64,000 nt of DNA, taken from Ceratodon purpureus (Eukaryota; Streptophyta; Bryopsida; Pseudoditrichales; Ditrichaceae). The DNA lies in NCBI GenBank assembly GCA_014871385.1, contig CM026425.1:3305561-3369560 (forward strand), in the 5' to 3' direction. Shown piece after piece: positions 1-12,790 of this stretch (the first letter of the stretch is position 1; each line of letters begins with the position of its first letter). The notes below the pieces were generated by a model that searched no databases, was not told where the DNA came from, and saw nothing but the letters and a program-made list of their open reading frames with translations. A program made the translations under genes and the position numbers.

Positions 1-3000
1 GGTTCTATATGTCGAACGACTTTCCATTCAGGATCGTTCGGGTCGTCCACAAAGTACACCTGAGTGATCGTCAGGAGTCGTCACAGTGGCACGTGGTATT
101 AGTGTCAGGTACATGGACTCCTTCCGCAAGCTATCCAGAACCTTCGAATAGAGTGCCTTACGATCAGCAAACGCTCGCAGTACATAGGATCGGGAAACAA
201 AGTAACCAATGATAGTACAGAAGTCACCTGCTTGGCGTGGCTGGGTAGTATAAACGGCTCCACGTTCAGAGGCATTCTCGCATTGAACTTAACTGACCAG
301 AAGCCATGCATGTCTTGGCGTATAGTCCGCTGCCCCTCGAGATCAGGGCGAATCCACGAGCACCTTAACACGTTGTATGTCCGGACGCCGTAGTCCACCT
401 CCATGATGTCGGATATAATGCCTACGTACAGGAGTGCGGCCTCGACGGGATGAAGGTCGGCCCTCGACGAACGACACTCCTGGGTGATGATCGCGGCAAC
501 ACCGGAGTCGTAACTCACGCTACTCCGTCCTTGTTCGCTATCTGTGCGAAAATGGTAGCCATAGGCGTACATGGAGTTATAGTGCTTCACGGTTGGATAC
601 GGCAGTCTCGACATGGATCTCAGATCGTTGCTAACTTCTTCCCCTTCTCCTTCTCTCTCTCGCACAGTGTCTTCCAACCACGTAGTGAATGGGGTGAAAC
701 GGCGGCCGGGTCTGTTTTCGTGACGTCTTCTTAAAACATCGTACTCCCTGCATAGAAGTCGCTGTCCACTGAATTTAAAACGTGCGACTTCGGTTGCCTT
801 AGACAAGGGGTTGCGGTTACAGATAGCTGGTGCAAGATTGGGATGGCAACCAGACGTCCCTCAAATCGGAGAAAACAAACCTGAACAGGGGTTCGGTGAT
901 GAGTGAATGTCGGATGACGTGGTCGTGAACTGCAACCAAGTCCCTCTCCTCCCAAACCACCTCCCGTGGATTGCCCTCGAATACCTCGCCGTTGTCCCTT
1001 TCGTCTTCCTCCAAGTCCCAGAGAACACGCGCAAGTCCTGGGTACAATCGAAAGTGCTCCGTGACAAATCCAAGTGTCTCTTCGAACATGTAACCCTCCG
1101 CAATTGAGCCCTCGGGCTTTGCTTTATTTCTGACCATGCCTTTTAGATGACCAAGGTACCTCTCGCCGCTGTACATCCATCGGGCATGTACAGGGCCGCA
1201 CCAGTAGAGCTCCCTCGGCAGGTGAAGCACGAGGTGACCCATGGAGTTCCAGAATGCAGGTGGAAAGTGAATCTCAAACAATGCCATTGTCTCTGCGACA
1301 TAGTCCATAAGTGCTGTAAGCTCTGACCTCTTGATAATCTTGTCGCAGATAAGCTTGAATGAATGGCCGAGTCGAATCATTGCTACACATGGCCCCGTCG
1401 GAAGCAGTCCACGAATGGCTGCTGGTATAATCTCCTGATTTAAGATATGCCAGTCGTGCGTTTTCATGAACTGCAGACGCCCTTTCTCGAGGTTGACCAG
1501 TTTCTCGAAACTTGCGCAATGGTCTGTCGGAGTCTGCACCGAACGTATGGTCCGTAACAGTTTGTCCTTTTGATCCGGTCTCATCACGTACGGCGCATGC
1601 GGCTTCACGTAGTTCGATGTCGTCCCTTCACGTACAAGGTGCAACTCGGGCATGACACCAACTTCTTGCATATCCTTACGTACTGCTATGGTGTCACTCT
1701 CGCCCAACACAAATCCCATGGCGGTCGCAATCACGTTCTTCTCAGTGTGCATCACGTCTATTGTATGTCGCACGGGCAATTCCTGCACATTTCCACATAC
1801 AAATCAGTACAAGAAAGTGGAGTATGCATCAAACCACTGTTCATGTACGTGGTTCCAGAACCCGGGCTACGAGACCATGGTTCGCAGTCTGTTTAAATCA
1901 CTGGTATCGCTAATAGCACCCAACGTGAACGGTATTATATACCTTTCAGTTCTACCACATTATCGCAACGAGGGCAATGTGGGATGGGGTGGGGAGGGGG
2001 AGGGTAAGGAATTAAACCGACAACTCAGTGATAAAGAACTGGAAGACACCAGTTCCAACACATCCTGTTCGGTGAACCACTACCTCACAGGTTTAATGTT
2101 CAGTGATAGGTTAGACGTTATGAGAAACCCATTGCGTCATCCACTCCAGCAAATGGTCCACCAAGATCCAGGTTCTCCTACCCCCGACACTCTATTCATG
2201 TATGATGATGAACTGCCATGTCGATATCCGTGGCCCACGGGTAACAGCGCATAAGGACTTAGAGAGCGCACTTATAATGCTCATTATGTTAACAATCAGA
2301 ACTTAAAGTGGAGCACTGTAGTGGCCATGGACCCAGGAAACGTCATTGCCACAAGAGATAGTAATGAGATTCACATGTCCTCTCTAGGTTGAGTACAATG
2401 CTAACCTGCCAGTATGGAAGCTTGTACAGTCCGGTGACCCGTTTGATCCCGTGTCGTCGTACAGGGTCGTTTTGGCTTGGTCTTCCCTCCTCCGCAAGCC
2501 AACGCTCACGTTCACGCCCCCAGCTGAGGACTTGGGCACCGGTGGCCGGTTGTGGGGCCGTCTCCCTCTCCTCTGTGCCAAAGTTTTGCACGTCAAGGCG
2601 CATGGGATGGTCCTCACTCAGAAACTTCCGTGCGCAATTACAATATATGTTCTTATGGAGGACTTTCGAGCGCCGTGACCGGTAACCGCCAGCGCATACC
2701 GGGCATCCTATGAAGCCCTTCGTCTGACAACCGGCCATTACCCCGTATGCCGGGAAGTCTCCGATGGTCCATATGACCATCGCCTTGAGCACAAAGTGGG
2801 AGGACTGCTTGTATGACGCCGCATCGAAGCAGTATATACCATACATCCAAAGCTCAAGCAACTCGTCAATTAGAGGGCCAATGAACTCGTCGAAATGGTC
2901 CTGCGTCACTGACCTTGGCCCGGGAATGAGGACTGCGAGCATTAGAAAGTACTTCTTTGTGGACAACCAAGGGGCCAAATTATAATTCAGCATCATGACA

Positions 3001-4160
3001 GCCCAGATCGAATATGTACTCCGCTTGTCTCCACTGGGGTTGAATCCATCTGCGATCATGGCCATTCGGATGTTTCTGTCCTCAAGACCGAACTCAGCGG
3101 AATATCGTGAGTTGATCCACTGCCACTGAGCTGAATCAGAGACGTGTTTCATAATCTCGTTATCATGCTGTTGAAGTGCATGCCAGGTCAACGCGGCAGC
3201 CTGGGTCGGGCTTCTGTACATCCTCTTGAACCGGGGCGTCAGAGGGAACACCCGGTTTACTTTCTGAGGTACCATGGACTTCCCCACCCGTTTCTTCCGT
3301 GGAGCACGGCATTTGGGGCAAACGGTGGCTCTCTTCAAATCACCTCGGAACAGGCGACAACCGTTCACACACGCATCATAGCTCTTGTAGCTATGACCTA
3401 GTCTCCTCAAATACTCAGAGGCCTCACGATAACTCGTAGGCAGTGAGTTAGGTTGAGGAAATAAGCTTGTACTGAGTAACCGGAATAACTCGTCAATGTA
3501 CACGTTTGTACATTTGTGTATCTTGGCACCGTTCAGTATCAAATAGGTTGTCGCCATACACGAATAATTTGAACCCCCAAATAAGGGAGTCTGAGCTGCC
3601 TCTTCTAATGCCGCGATGGATATGTCTGTCTCGTCATCCGAATCCCCCCACTCCATTTCCTCATCGTCAGTACTCCCTTCGCTATCCGACTCAGACGGAT
3701 GCGGTGGCGCTGGATGGGCACGTTCCGCGTCGCTGCTAGGTGCTTCGAAGTCCCTGTGCTGTCCTAGACCCCCGCGTCCATGCTCACCGGGAGAGGTCGG
3801 CGGTGGCAAATCTCCTTCCTCCGCCATGTCGGGAGGCTGAGCTGGAGAAAGAGGCCGCTCATAATTACCGTGTTCGGGAGAGAGTGGTGCAACCCTCGTC
3901 ACCCTCTCTCGCTGGGCTTCTGCTTCTACCCTAATACGATCCCCTAAATCGAAGGCCTCCATTACAATCCTGTTCATGTCCACTCCCGGGTCCAACGTTC
4001 CCCGCTGCAACTCACGCCTGCGTTCCTGTGCCTGGGCGCCATAGTAATAAGATATGTGCTCATCCCACTCGGTATCTGACTCATCAGCATCGTGCCCCTG
4101 CGAGAAGCAGACAACATCGGTCTCAGCGGGGGCTAAAAGAAATCGATCACATGGTGCCAA
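1..4160 (-). CDS. CACTA (En/Spm) transposase, Tnp2 type, C-terminus outside window
   Basis: This encodes the DDE-type transposase that would cut and paste a CACTA transposon. Four exons join in phase on the minus strand: 4160-2406, 1782-881, 747-228 and 59 to beyond base 1. Exon 1 carries an acidic Ser/Pro-rich N-terminus (about residues 20-190), a zinc-binding-like stretch with DACVNGC and CPKC (about 260-290), and the Tnp2 core with ADGFNPSGD (about 366), IPGP (about 410) and GCPVC (about 483). Exon 2 starts ELPVRHTIDVMHTEKN and holds the DUF4218 signature (GPVHARWMYSGERYLG, then RNKAKPEGSIAEGY). Exon 3 holds a DUF4216-like region (YNVLRCSWI, PFILPSHAKQ), continued in exon 4 by VYFVDDPNDPEWKVV. 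I see no stop or frame break. The usual transposase-associated domain before Tnp2 is not evident, so an upstream exon may exist. Start at 4160 is provisional. Confidence 0.9.
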
Positions 4161-5564
4161 AAGAAATCAACCACATGCATCAGAGGCTCCTGTTCGCACA
4201 GAATAGCGACTACGTGAACCTATAAGCAAGTCAAGAATAAATAACGGCAATGCACATCATTCTGGCGAAGAGGTCCCTCTGTGAAGCGCCACTTTATCAC
4301 TGCGAGAATGGGCCGAAGAGACTAAAAGCGCAGCCGCACAGCATAGAAGGGGAAATGCCAAGGATCACCTACACCCTGCTTAAATGGAAGCTGTAACGAC
4401 GCAACTCAGCCACAAGTACCATCTGAAACAGTAACTCACCTCTGTGCTGCCCATGAAGTAAGGATGCCTCCTGTTCTTTCTAACACATCGACGGTAAGTC
4501 GCCAGCGAGACATCCGTTTCGCGCATGTGCAATCTACAAGGGCAAGGCAGTCGCCTCCATCGTCCCCGTGTCGCGATTTCAATCTCCCGATTGAGGAGCT
4601 TCGTCTCCCTGGCCTCGATTCTGCGCTCAGAGGGGCGCATCTGACGAATGTTTTCCGCCATTCCACGGCACAAATGGAGTCCTTGATGTCCCCGCCACCT
4701 CGTAAATTCCTACTGAACGCATTCCAAACCACAGGCACGAACTGAGTCCTCGCGATTGGCACCCGCACATAGAGGAGGCAACGATAGACGGCAGTGCACT
4801 CCATAGCTTCATGGAAACCACTTGAACCCTAGACTCCCGCTGCTGCTCTTAGCACTGTCGTCTACAGTTAAAGAGCAATCCCACGCGAGATATCCCAAAG
4901 AGTAGGACGCAATCGCACATCTAAGTCGCCGCAATGCTTCTGGCGATCGTTACGAAGTCGTAGGGACTGGTATCCCAAGATTGTGTTGCCCAACCCATGA
5001 AACCCTACAAACAGTAGGACATAACTAAAGTGCACTCCAGGAGGAGTGCCCGGGATACGGTATACGGTGGGCACAGACCAGGTAGTGGACGGTATGATAG
5101 AGGGCACAAGTACGGTGTTGGTCTGAAACAGTACAACCATAATGTCCGAGAGGCCTGTCAGGGCCATCGCATCGACGGAACAGTCCTCCTGTTTCTCCTG
5201 GAATCCACCATCAACGTAAACTCGACACAGAAGATGGGATCCCACGTTGAGCCCAGCAATCCCGTAATGTCCGTACGGCAGTGGATATCAGCGTAGTTGG
5301 CCAGGTCCAGAATGGACTATCCTCCTCCCTCTACGTAGCCTGTGCCCGCTCTCTAACACGCTCCTCTGGAAGGTTGTACTCCGTGTCCGACGAAACACAA
5401 CTCTACCGTGGACATGGGCTAGAAGTGTCGAGCGGACTATTTGAATGTTCGCTAAGGAGACTTGGGCAAGACAATGTGCGGCACGTCTTCGTAACTTTCA
5501 TTTGTTGGGGCGATGGCGAAGGCCCGGAACAGGACGATTCAGAGAAGGAAGCAGATGTGTGCGG
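4161..5564. other. Central CACTA segment with no assigned gene
   Basis: This lies between the divergent Tnp2 and accessory genes. Minus-strand reading between about 4380 and 4820 is open in two frames, with stretches such as VVWNAFSRNLRGGGDIKDS and RRIEARETKLLNREIEIA, but I recognise no domain. It may hold a 5' exon of Tnp2, leader sequence, a captured fragment or nothing coding. Confidence 0.3.
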
Positions 5565-5570
5565 GGAAGG

Positions 5571-6148
5571 CAAACCGAGAGATGATGTGAAACGGAGGGA
5601 ACTCTTATGCAATTAACGCGAATTAGGGTTACTCAGGTATCACACTGCAAGAAGGACGGACTTACCCGAGCGTAAGTGAAGGTAGAGGCGGACAGTCGTT
5701 GCTGTGATTGCGTATCGCCCAGGATCGGGAGAGATTGAAATCACTTCTGAAACCTGGCAAAATATGGAAGGTATGATCTATACACGCATCTCTCCAGAGG
5801 CACACGACATTTTCAATTCATAGAGTACGAATATTCATAGGAAGGGGGCAGACTAAACCTAGGGAATGCCAAGCGAGACAGGATGTGAAATGGGTAGCAT
5901 CTATTGCAAGTAAAGAGAATTAGGGTTCTCAAGAGCATCACAATGCAAGAACGATGTACTTACCGGAGCGTACGCGAGGACAGAGCTGGACAGTTGTTGA
6001 CGTGATTGATAATCGCCCAGGCTCGGGGGAGTGTGCAATCCAATCGGTAATCCAGGCAAAATATTGAAGGTATTGGTTGTACGCGCTCTTCTCCTGAGGC
6101 AGAGGATGTTTTCAATTCTAGGAAAGATCCAATTCATTTTCCAGTATT
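5571..6148. repeat. Two-copy direct repeat, unit about 298 bp
   Basis: Copy 1 is about 5571-5850 and copy 2 about 5869-6148. Matching landmarks recur about 298 bp apart: GATGTGAAA (5584 and 5882), AATTAGGGTT (5621 and 5918), ATCGCCCAGG (5714 and 6012) and GGCAAAATAT (5756 and 6055). The copies are clearly diverged. They sit upstream of both divergent transposon genes and may be duplicated leader or promoter sequence. Confidence 0.8.
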
Positions 6149-6913
6149 GTCGCTATGTCGGAGAAAACTCCGGACCAGGCTCGATAGCCACGTCTATAAA
6201 CCAACACATGTCAAAACGGGACTGTCTAATGTACAAGGGCAGTGATATGTGCAGGCAGTGTACGCATGCGTGATGGAGGTGAAGAGGCCATGTGACTGGC
6301 CACTCCAGTTGTGGAGACATAGTAGCCGAACTTCTTGCAAAGGGGCGGCGCCCATGACTTTCCAATTCCATATTTGCAATGTACATCATAAATGTACTCT
6401 TGATAAGAATGCCTTTGGGATTGACACCTGAGGCTCTGGTTTGTCTCATGCTGGATTCAGAATCCACAGGTTGACTACGGAACAAAGGAAGCACCGAATG
6501 GAACCACGGCATCCACCACCCTGGGACCCCTGCGGCCGCTATGCGTATAATGGAGACTTCGCAGCCGGTGCAGCATTGCCCATTCTCATTCCGAAGGCAG
6601 AGGGAGTGACCAACCCTTATCAGGTATGTCCACTGATGCATAACGCAAATGGGTGGTGCTTGTGTTTAGTGTGACACTGAGAGAGTATTGCCCTAGTGTC
6701 ACGGTCAATTTCGAACTTAGCCTTCGTTGTCTCTAGAGAGTGAGAGCTTACGTATGTCGTCTCGGTGTGCCTTCTAAGTTCCCCCCTCCATTACAAAGGC
6801 GCCGTAGCCTCCGAACTCGTCAGTTGCAACGTCGTCTTACCCTTAACCGTAGCTTAACTAGCCCCAGCCATCCCTTTTTCGAGAATCATTTCTCAATCGA
6901 ACGCGCAGTAGCT
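6149..6913. other. Upstream region of the plus-strand CACTA gene
   Basis: No gene is supported here. The bases just before the proposed start at 6914 are open in the same frame from 6740 but contain no recognisable domain, and I read them as leader. A short pair TAGTGTGACAC and TAGTGTCAC occurs at about 6667-6700. Confidence 0.35.
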
Positions 6914-9900
6914 ATGGCCGAGCTTCGCCTGGAAGGGCAACGGACCCCGTCGGAGACGAGTCTCTCATCCCCTCTCGTATTGCCTGAAGTGTCTCTGCAA
7001 CCAGCGCAGTGCCCGAATCCAGTGCCACTTCAGCATGTGCAACGCGACACCGTACCTGACACACGGAGCGCTTTGCAACTCACGGCGCACACCCCGACTT
7101 TATTCGACGGCTTGCCTCTTGACATCGTAAAAGACGTTATCTGGCCCATGGTGATGTGGTCGGAGGTCTACCTCGACAATTTTAGAGTGTGCTGGGAGCT
7201 GCGATGGGTCTGTCGTGACTGGAGGGACTTCGTCGAGGCTCAGCGGGAGTGGTCACTTGGATGGCCTGCGTGGATAGCGTACCGAGACAGAATGTCGGAT
7301 GATTTCCTCGACAGCTGGGATTTGGCACCGGATGCGGATGATGACTGGGGATTGCCAATCCCAGAGGTCGTGGACGATGATGATGTGGAACCAGTAGCAG
7401 CGGTGTCGCAGGGGGTTTAGAGACCGTAGTTGATAGATAGCATTACAGGAACTTGCTGAACCAACTACGTTGTTGGCTATTGTACGAATCCGGGATTGTA
7501 GTAATACATTGAGCGTTCCTTTGAGCTCGAACCTTATTTCCATTTCTTGTTGGCAGTGTATGTTGTCTGTCAAGAATAATTGTCGCGTCGACGGTGGCAC
7601 CGGTATGGGTACTTTGTTCTGATTGTGTTGCCTCTGCCCATGCCATAAGCCAAACGCTTTAACGGGAATTTGTCTGTCATCACGCAGGTCGCAGCGCATT
7701 TCTTTGCTGGCGCAGTGGCTCTTTGCAATTTGAAGATAGCCGAAGACATGTCTTCGAACAGCTACAACTCGGTGGGCGCTACTCTAAACCCCAGACATAT
7801 CGCCCATCTCTCTGACGTATATAACCATATAATTCTCCACGGTCATTACACTCCCATTCAAAGTCCCAACAGTAGTCAGTCAGTCATCACTTTCTGCCAG
7901 TCCTAAGGATAGATCAGTGCAAGGACGATGAAGCGGTTTTACCACTAACACCATGGGCCTTTTTTGTTTTGCAGGGCGCGGTGAACAATGGAATTCCAAC
8001 GATGTCGCAGTACCAGCAGCGACCAATGTTTGTTTCACCCTGGGGGGGCACCATGATCTTCCCCGGGGCTCCTACGACCTCTATCGGGGGAGGAAACCAA
8101 ATGCAGATGTTGTTCCAAGGCTACCCTCAACAATCAGTTCAACCCCAAACTATCCCAGGGACGCATCAGCAAAATTCGGGTAACGGCAATCCGATGCCAG
8201 ACAATCGAGCCCAAACACAGACCCTCATGCATTACAACCCAACACAGCCGAACGTACCTGGCGGGAATGGAGGCGGCAATGTCACCCCAAGCACCACAGT
8301 CAGCAATGGCGTATCGAGCGTGTTCTCCTTCGACAGTAGCAGCGGACATACGAGAGGATCAAGCTCAATGGCCGGCCCACAGTCCTCTGTTCCATTCGGC
8401 CCATCCTTTGATGCGAATGGCGTGCAGGTACCTGTGGGCCCTCAATGTAATTATCCAGGACAGATAGCATGGACTCCGTGGGGAGAAGGATGTCAATTCA
8501 CGAGCATGAGCAGTGGTAATCAGGCAATGGTAGTTCCCGTGGGCGATCCGTTGACAATGACGCCGTCCCGACCTGAACCTCTTACAACCACCACACCAGC
8601 TCCGTCGCAGGTTGTTCCTTGGCAGGAGTCGAAAAAAACCATGCAGCGTCGCATACAGCGAGCGGTGAAGAAGAACTTCGAGAGGTCCAAGCAGTACCCA
8701 ATGGACATCGCATGCACAGAGAAGGGAGACATCGAGAAGGGCGTGCGCCTTCACGTACACAAGTATATAAGGGCGACTGCAAAACGCTTCCTCGATCTTT
8801 CGAAAATACATTTCCGGGACCACTCCTGCGCCGAGCTGAAGGTTGTCGAGGAGGATGTCACTAGGCAGTACAACTTCACGCCAGCCCTGAGGCCTGGGTA
8901 CATTACGTGGTACATAGAAGAGATATTGAGAACGTCACGGTACCAGTGGCGAAAATATTGGGTTGCCACTGGGCGAGGACAGAAGCACAGACAATGTCCG
9001 GAGCGATTCTTCCCTTCGTTGGTGAAGTACTGGAACACTGCGGAGTCAGAGGAGGAGAGTCGAAGAATGAAGTTGGCCCGAGCAGCAGCACGGAATGCAA
9101 AGGCGGCAACACAGGCGGGATCCGACGTAGATTCCATACTTTCGAATGAGTCGTGGGACGTAAGCAATATCCTCATCAGATTCTTACTGCTTTCCCTTTC
9201 GTACATTTGTCCGGCTCTGAAGTAGGCCATACCGTTAGCACTATCTCAACTGTCTAGGTATGGTGGCCCGTCGTATGACATACGCCCGTCACTAATACTC
9301 AACTGTGTTGTATTGACCATGATCCAGCCCCTACTGGAGACGGAGGACTCCCCGGAGTACCTCCAATGGGACGACGATGAATCGGGAGTGGATTCGGAAG
9401 AGCATGGAGTACGTGCAGACTCTTCGAATGATATTCCTCGAACAGAGGTGAGACACATTAATGGATAACGAATTTCACACAGTTTTTTGAATTTCCTCCA
9501 AGAAAGAGAAACTGATCTCTCCTTCAGTACTGTGCTGCTAGGTCCATTAGAGTAGATGTAGCTGCGGTTGTGTATGCCCAGAATCGTGGCTCCACTAGAG
9601 GTACTAAATTTGACTGTTTCGACGCACTGGGAGCAGATTGCAACATCTAAAACTCCCAACAAGGAAGGCGATGTAGAAGTCGCAAAAGAGGTAAGCGCGA
9701 TCCAGTCATAGTTATTGCACCAACCTGTGACCCTAAACCCTCAACCCGCATGCATTGAGTACAATATACCTGATTCACCTGCAGTACGTAAGAATGACAG
9801 GTCCAATAGTCACTTACATAGAGAAGTGCGTTGCAGAGGGATGAGACCATTGCTACGGCGAGCCCAGCATATGTTGAGAAATCGGTGGATCACAGGGACA

Positions 9901-11605
9901 TGGCCGGAGTGCATCCATTTGTCGCGCGTGAGCTAAACTCTCTCAAGTCCTCTATGTATCAGCACTCAGAATGGCGTCATGGCATGGAGAAGCAGATGTC
10001 CAAACAAACCGATGATATGACTGAAGTGAAGCGAAAATTAGACCTACTGTTGGAGCTTCAATTGAATGGTATGGGGAAGGGTGTGCCAAGTGCAGGCAGA
10101 GGGGACTTCCATGACAAGCCCCTTGTAAATTCGAGAGGGAATTCTGAGCACGTACCATCACCGGCCACAACTGATAACTCCATCGAGCACCTGCACACCC
10201 AGAAAACGTTCTCTACGTCCGGGTTATCCGACGATGGTCGCGACTCCGACTACGGTATAAAGAACAGAGGTACTGATTCCATCAGATCGATTGTTCTATG
10301 TAAATGACCTTGCCCTAACCCTTAGAGATCCGTGCCCATCAACATATGTTAGTTTCCCATTTTTACATCCAATACTACAATGGAAATGTGCGAGTGAGTA
10401 AGGGTTCTCCATACGTCGCAGATATGATTCCAGGAGGGGGTACAACCGGGAACCCAAGTTCCGATTCCGTTGGAGTCAATGGCAAGGGGAACTCACTCGA
10501 AGGAGGACAACACAATGATACCAACGCTCCATCAGGTAAGGCCGACGACCACTTCTGTCTTGCAGTGAACTCGCCGACCGAAGGAATGAGGGAAACCGCT
10601 GCTCCAACAGCGGCGCAGGCCGCCTTCGGAGCGTACAGTGATGAACTATTTGTCCAGACGACATCGAATCCCACACCAGCAGGTACAAACATGGAACATC
10701 TACCGCGCCCACTAAACGTCTCCCATGTATCCTGGTTATTATGAGGATCCCTCCGTTAATGTTCTCTGTCTTGACTAATGGAGGTTTCTGAAATGTGGTT
10801 TGTTCCACAGCGAAGGAAATCGTGCAGCCCCTTCCCGAGAAAGGAAAGAAACGTACCACCTTAACAAAGAAGACAGTACCTCCGAGTTCCGGCAACGGCA
10901 CTATGATAACTGTACCTGAATCAACCGAGAAAGATAGCACGGTTCAGCAGGAGCCGAAAAAACGACGCGTAACGAAACGACCATCCAAGTTCCTGGACTC
11001 TGTGCCCCCGAGCGACCTCAAGCCCCGATCAGACAAGGTGCCACATTACCTTAAAACTGGACCATTGCAAGTTTACTCATAATGCAAGGGAATATGGCAT
11101 GTTTGATGATGTGGATAACGTCGTAGCTATTGAGAGAATAATACATGTTTTCCGCAGGGTCCACTGTCACCTCGAAACGCGGTGTGGATCTTACATCCAG
11201 ACCATCCAAACGAAGCTGTCGCCCTTGGACGCAGCGGTCCTCATTGGCGATCCCAAAAGAAGAAGTTGATCCCCAGCGTACAAGGTATTCTATGGGAGTT
11301 TGGGATGCAGCAAGTGACAGTTGAGCACGTCTACCCGCAACATGCATCCACGAAGGTCCTGTATCCAGATCATCAACGAGAGGGGATTGAGACACTGTCC
11401 GACGCCATCAACGGGGCGTTTGCCGAAGATTCCACCATCGTCTGGCGCTCTACTCACCTCCGTTACGTTGAAGTAAGTAAAGTCAAGTAGCAAAAGTGTA
11501 ACTTTCATATTCTGCTTTCGATAGGTGACTACCGCATTGACATACAGGGAATCTACCCTGGCTTGTGCGAAGAGAAAGGACGATGACAGCGGACACTGTA
11601 CCTAA
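6914..11605 (+). CDS. CACTA accessory gene: F-box-like N-terminus, Transposase_24-like and DUF8039-like domains
   Basis: Ten exons join in phase with no stop, giving about 1059 residues: 6914-7414, 7975-9159, 9328-9447, 9637-9690, 9837-10269, 10422-10535, 10566-10682, 10811-11070, 11158-11472 and 11525-11605. Exon 1 has an F-box-like motif (FDGLPLDIVKDVIWPMV, then LRWVCRDWRDFV). Exon 2 starts with a Gln/Gly/Pro-rich stretch and ends with a Transposase_24 (Ptta/En/Spm)-like domain: RPGYITWYIEEIL, WRKYW, CPERFFPSLVKYWNT. A basic KKRRVTKRP stretch in exon 8 may be a nuclear signal. Exon 9 (AVWILHPDHPNEAVALG to DSTIVWRSTHLRYVE) resembles the C-terminal domain of En/Spm TNPA-type proteins (DUF8039-like), proteins that bind subterminal repeats in the studied En/Spm system. 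A poly(A) signal AATAAA lies near 11719. Joining exon 1 to exon 2 is phase-compatible but unproven; the gene could instead start at the ATG at 8002. Confidence 0.7.
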
Positions 11606-12099
11606 TGGTACAAGCGACTCTAGGCCGACACATTCGGCTTCAGAAGTTGACTTTAGAGGTCCCATTTTCAGCCCCGAGAGTGGTCACTGAACGTTAACTT
11701 CATGTGTTGCCATCCTGCAAATAAAGCTTTTTCTTTGGTTTAATTCACGCTGAGTCCGATAGTCTATAGATGTGTTCTCATTTTTTACATATGTATTGCG
11801 TTAACGGTATGCAATTAAACACAGCAGGCTCAGGAAACCATCTGTGGGAGAGACACCCATGCCGGGATAGGGAGAGAAGTTTTCCTTGCTGAATTCCCAT
11901 CGCTGAATGGGAAACAGGACGCACACTTGTTCGTGTTGTGGATCTCTTCTGAGCATTCCTACCATGAACGTATCTTATTATATTAAGTGGCAATGCAGTT
12001 TGTCCGAATCCATATTGTCCCGAATCACATACCTGGCAAATTTAGGGAATGACAGCAATGCAATTGCAACGTCTGAGCCGAAATCAGCAAATGCCTGGA
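11606..12099. other. 3' region of the CACTA accessory gene, non-coding
   Basis: It contains the AATAAA at about 11719 and otherwise no open frame with a recognisable domain. It is read as 3' UTR and subterminal transposon sequence. Confidence 0.4.
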
Positions 12100-12213
12100 C
12101 TAATGGGTCTGTACATTAATAATCGATTATTCATCAAAGGCGACGACTATCATCCACTAATTGGTCTGTACATTAGTAATACGTTATTCATCCAAGGCGA
12201 CGACTATCATCGA
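12100..12213. repeat. 57-bp tandem repeat, two copies
   Basis: Copy 1 is 12100-12156 and copy 2 is 12157-12213, sharing GGTCTGTACATTA and GGCGACGACTATCATC with a handful of changes. It lies within about 0.6 kb of the proposed right end, where CACTA elements usually carry subterminal repeats that bind the accessory protein. Confidence 0.85.
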
Positions 12214-12790
12214 ACCAGCAATGACAAAAACATTCATCATTTCGGACCGGTTCCATCGCAAGCCCTAATACTCAAGAAGAACTCGGATCTTACACCTGTC
12301 GCGTGGCTATAGGGGGTTCTCAGAAGATGTAAGTCCCAAGATGACATGGTGAACGACATGTTGGCATCTCAATGGCCAATACCGCGCAGCAGGCACGGGC
12401 CAGTATCCCGAAGTACGCGGTGATCTGGCTCCTCAAATGAAGGGCTCCCATTGGCTGGATAAAACATACGATTTCATTTACCCTAGCCTTACCGAAGTTA
12501 CGCTCTTCTGAAAAGTAACAATGTAACGCTCGCGGTTAGTTCAAGTTACCAACGGAGGGTAAGCCTCGACAGGGCCCACGCCGCGTCGTTTTGTGACCCG
12601 AACCACTGAGTAGATTTCGGAGTTCAGGCCCTCGCGTTTCCTTGTTGCCGAGTGGAAACCATGTCGCCAGGAGCTCTTTTTGCCTATTTCAGGGAATGAA
12701 AAACGACCACTTCGGTACTAGTGTTGCAGCTGTGTCGAAAAGGCAGAGGATTGGGAAAAACTTTGAAATAGAGGAACAGAGTCTTCTCAC

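Larger units (their letters stand above)
1..12723. mobile_element. CACTA (En/Spm) DNA transposon, left end outside window
   Basis: The element contains the minus-strand Tnp2 gene and a divergent plus-strand accessory gene, separated by about 2.7 kb with a tandem duplication. The left terminus is not in the window because the Tnp2 gene runs off base 1. The proposed right end is at 12719-12723, where the plus strand ends in TAGTG; read from that end inward the sequence is CACTAGTACCGAAGTGG, the expected form of a CACTA terminus. The three following bases, TTG, would be one copy of the target duplication. Both genes read through without breaks, so the element may be recent or active. The right end is an inference: the matching left end would be needed to prove it. 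Confidence 0.6.
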
